From: a virus
Virus record (IMG/VR): IMGVR_UViG_3300020465_000014
Span: 1-64,000 of that record
DNA: 64,000 nt
Direction: 5' to 3' (one strand)
Shown: positions 62,893-64,000 of the stretch, in pieces
Layout of the letters: the number at the start of each line of letters is the position of its first letter
Numbering within the stretch: position 1 is the first letter of the stretch
Notes under the pieces: model-generated
Seen by the model: the letters and a program-made list of their open reading frames with translations, nothing else
The model's database searches: none
What the model was told of the DNA's origin: nothing
Translations under genes and position numbers: made by a program

Positions 62893-63317
62893 ACATAGTC
62901 ACCAAATGAAATGTAGTCCAGGACAACCCAATATGCCAAAGAGAAAAACAACGGTATCGAGCCGAGTATGATGTAGGGTTCAATGCTTTCCTCCAGGTCG
63001 GAGAAATCTATTCCAGCGAAAAGGCCAAACAAAGGTAATGCCGAAGTAAGAAGACAAACAGTAATCCAACCAATGCCTGAAGCAATTGTATTGTAATCCA
63101 CGTTAAACAATTCTTGAATTGTAGTAATGGTAGCGAAACCGATCAAAGCGACAATAATTGGTATGACTATGAAAACAACAATTGCCTCTCCACCAGATAA
63201 CGCATTGTCGTTATTTGTAAAAATAGAGATGGCAAGGAACATAACTGCAGTCAGAAAAGTTCCAGACAAAAACGCTCTAAGCAAATTACGATACATTCTT
63301 TCGAAAATTGTCGTCAT
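62889..63317 (-). CDS. Small polytopic membrane protein
   Basis: 142 aa with about four hydrophobic segments (near 14-31, 46-66, 80-100 and 115-135). No family recognised. Overlaps both neighbours by 4 nt, as do the other small membrane genes between large domain-bearing genes. Confidence 0.62.
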   Translation of the reverse strand: MTTIFERMYRNLLRAFLSGTFLTAVMFLAISIFTNNDNALSGGEAIVVFIVIPIIVALIGFATITTIQELFNVDYNTIASGIGWITVCLLTSALPLFGLFAGIDFSDLEESIEPYIILGSIPLFFSLAYWVVLDYISFGDYV

Positions 63318-64000
63318 AATCTCATTCTCCTGTTTCCAATGTATATTCCATGACCGCCTGTTTTGGTGTGAATGACCCTGGCGTTGAATCCCCTTCTTCG
63401 AATAGCATTAGCAAAGGCTCTTGCCTGGTTCTTTGAATGAGAAGCGGCTAAACGCCTGTAATACGTCTTGTCGATTCTTCTTGACTGAAGCGCACGTTGT
63501 AATCTCCTGGTGTATGGAGGGTTTCCATCTTTGTCTAACAAGTCAGGTCTCGGCCTCAAATAAGCGGCATGACGAGGCTTTCCAGAGTTTGTCCTTCCCA
63601 GGTATGAGTATTCGACCATCGTATTCTTTGCTGGAGGCTTTTCTCTATCTGCATCAGTCAATCCAGCACCGAGTTTGAAGGTTTGACCGTCTCTCATTTT
63701 GATAATCAAAGAGCCAACTTTACCCTCATTTCGATTCAATCCCTCCTCATATCCGACAACCAAACCATCTTCGTCTTTGGCCTTTTTCAATTTCTTCAGA
63801 GAACTTGTGCGAGTAGCTTGATATTGTGAATCTGGATCTCTAATCATAGCACCTTCGCCATCCAAAGTATCGATAATGAAATCTCTAAACTCTGTGAAAA
63901 AGGCTTGAGTATAGTCGCCATCCTCTCCATCTTTTGTTTTTTCAGGCGCAGTTCCAAACTCATAGATGCCACCGTTATATTCAATTGAATCGTATATTGG
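63314..64000 (-). CDS. 5'-truncated CDS with C-terminal recurrent SPOR-like domain
   Basis: The frame is open to the right edge: upstream of the TTG at 63865 it reads YTQAFFTEFRDFIIDTL without a stop, so the true start lies outside the window. The visible 228 residues include LVVGYEEGLNRNEGKVGSLI, GQTFKLGAGLTDADR and VEYSYLGRTNSGKPRHAAYL. The last about 55 residues are the recurrent domain (RAFANAIRRRGFNARVIHTK, then GGHGIYIGNRRMRL), nearly identical to that at 29995..31122 at DNA level. Confidence 0.72.
   Translation of the reverse strand, partial: PIYDSIEYNGGIYEFGTAPEKTKDGEDGDYTQAFFTEFRDFIIDTLDGEGAMIRDPDSQYQATRTSSLKKLKKAKDEDGLVVGYEEGLNRNEGKVGSLIIKMRDGQTFKLGAGLTDADREKPPAKNTMVEYSYLGRTNSGKPRHAAYLRPRPDLLDKDGNPPYTRRLQRALQSRRIDKTYYRRLAASHSKNQARAFANAIRRRGFNARVIHTKTGGHGIYIGNRRMRL
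63336..63406. repeat. DNA repeat copy B (partner at 30965-31035)
   Basis: About 70 nt nearly identical to 30965-31035, in the same orientation and coding for the same part of the recurrent domain, 32 kb apart. Confidence 0.7.

Noticed and set aside
1-64000. Host chromosome segment
   Set aside because: No housekeeping genes in 64 kb, a shared tag in most large proteins, and several virus/plasmid families argue for an accessory replicon, though integration into a chromosome cannot be excluded.

Overview
The window is a gene-dense accessory replicon: a virus, a virus-like plasmid or another large extrachromosomal element. It shows no ribosomal, tRNA or central-metabolism genes. Genes are tightly coupled, with ATGA/TAATG overlaps and GGAGG-type ribosome binding sites. 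Recognisable genes include virus/plasmid families (DUF932, Gene product 88, DUF6884, an FtsK/HerA- or Zot-like P-loop ATPase, ribbon-helix-helix regulators, many small zinc ribbons) and a C-terminal domain that resembles one shared by nucleocytoplasmic giant viruses. The two giant surface proteins, with Ca-binding Asp-rich repeats and C-terminal membrane anchors, together with the heliorhodopsin, suggest a planktonic microbe as host. A marine archaeon such as Poseidoniales is my best guess. This host call is inference.

Layout. (1) Positions 1-41097 are all minus strand: a long operon of large, mostly unrecognised proteins mixed with small membrane proteins, followed by two very large surface proteins (1524 and 1016 aa). 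(2) Positions 41282-52477 are plus strand: regulators (RHH, wHTH, zinc ribbons), an intergenic stretch with a palindrome and an ACT microsatellite, a 419-aa RHH/coiled-coil protein, then a membrane/ATPase operon that includes a short TspO and DUF6884, then Gene product 88. (3) Positions 52458-58230 are minus strand: a chain of about 16 small proteins, many with CxxC pairs. (4) Positions 58413-60510 are plus strand: DUF932 and small regulators. (5) Positions 60511-64000 are minus strand and return to the large-protein type of region 1.

The unifying feature is one small domain of about 45-60 residues. Its pattern is an Ala-rich helix, then G-x-N-A-R-V-I/V, a short turn, then G-x-Y/F-x-V/I-Y-V-G, and it resembles the second half of a SPOR domain. 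It occurs once in each of at least 22 proteins, at the N terminus or the C terminus, joined to otherwise unrelated bodies. These include a heliorhodopsin, a HELTH metallopeptidase, an ADP-ribosyltransferase-like protein with zinc ribbons, a protein with a TusA-like insert, and Gene product 88. One 57-aa gene is essentially the domain alone. I infer that it is a common targeting or assembly tag, for example to a virion, a DNA-protein body or the cell envelope.

A second unifying feature is a non-TATA motif, consensus about TGNNRAAGTGTGCATCT. It lies 54-57 nt upstream of the start codon of six minus-strand genes that open transcription units, and probably marks the element's own promoters. No major capsid protein, portal, large terminase, integrase or DNA polymerase was recognised. 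Either those genes lie outside the window or the element is of an uncharted type.
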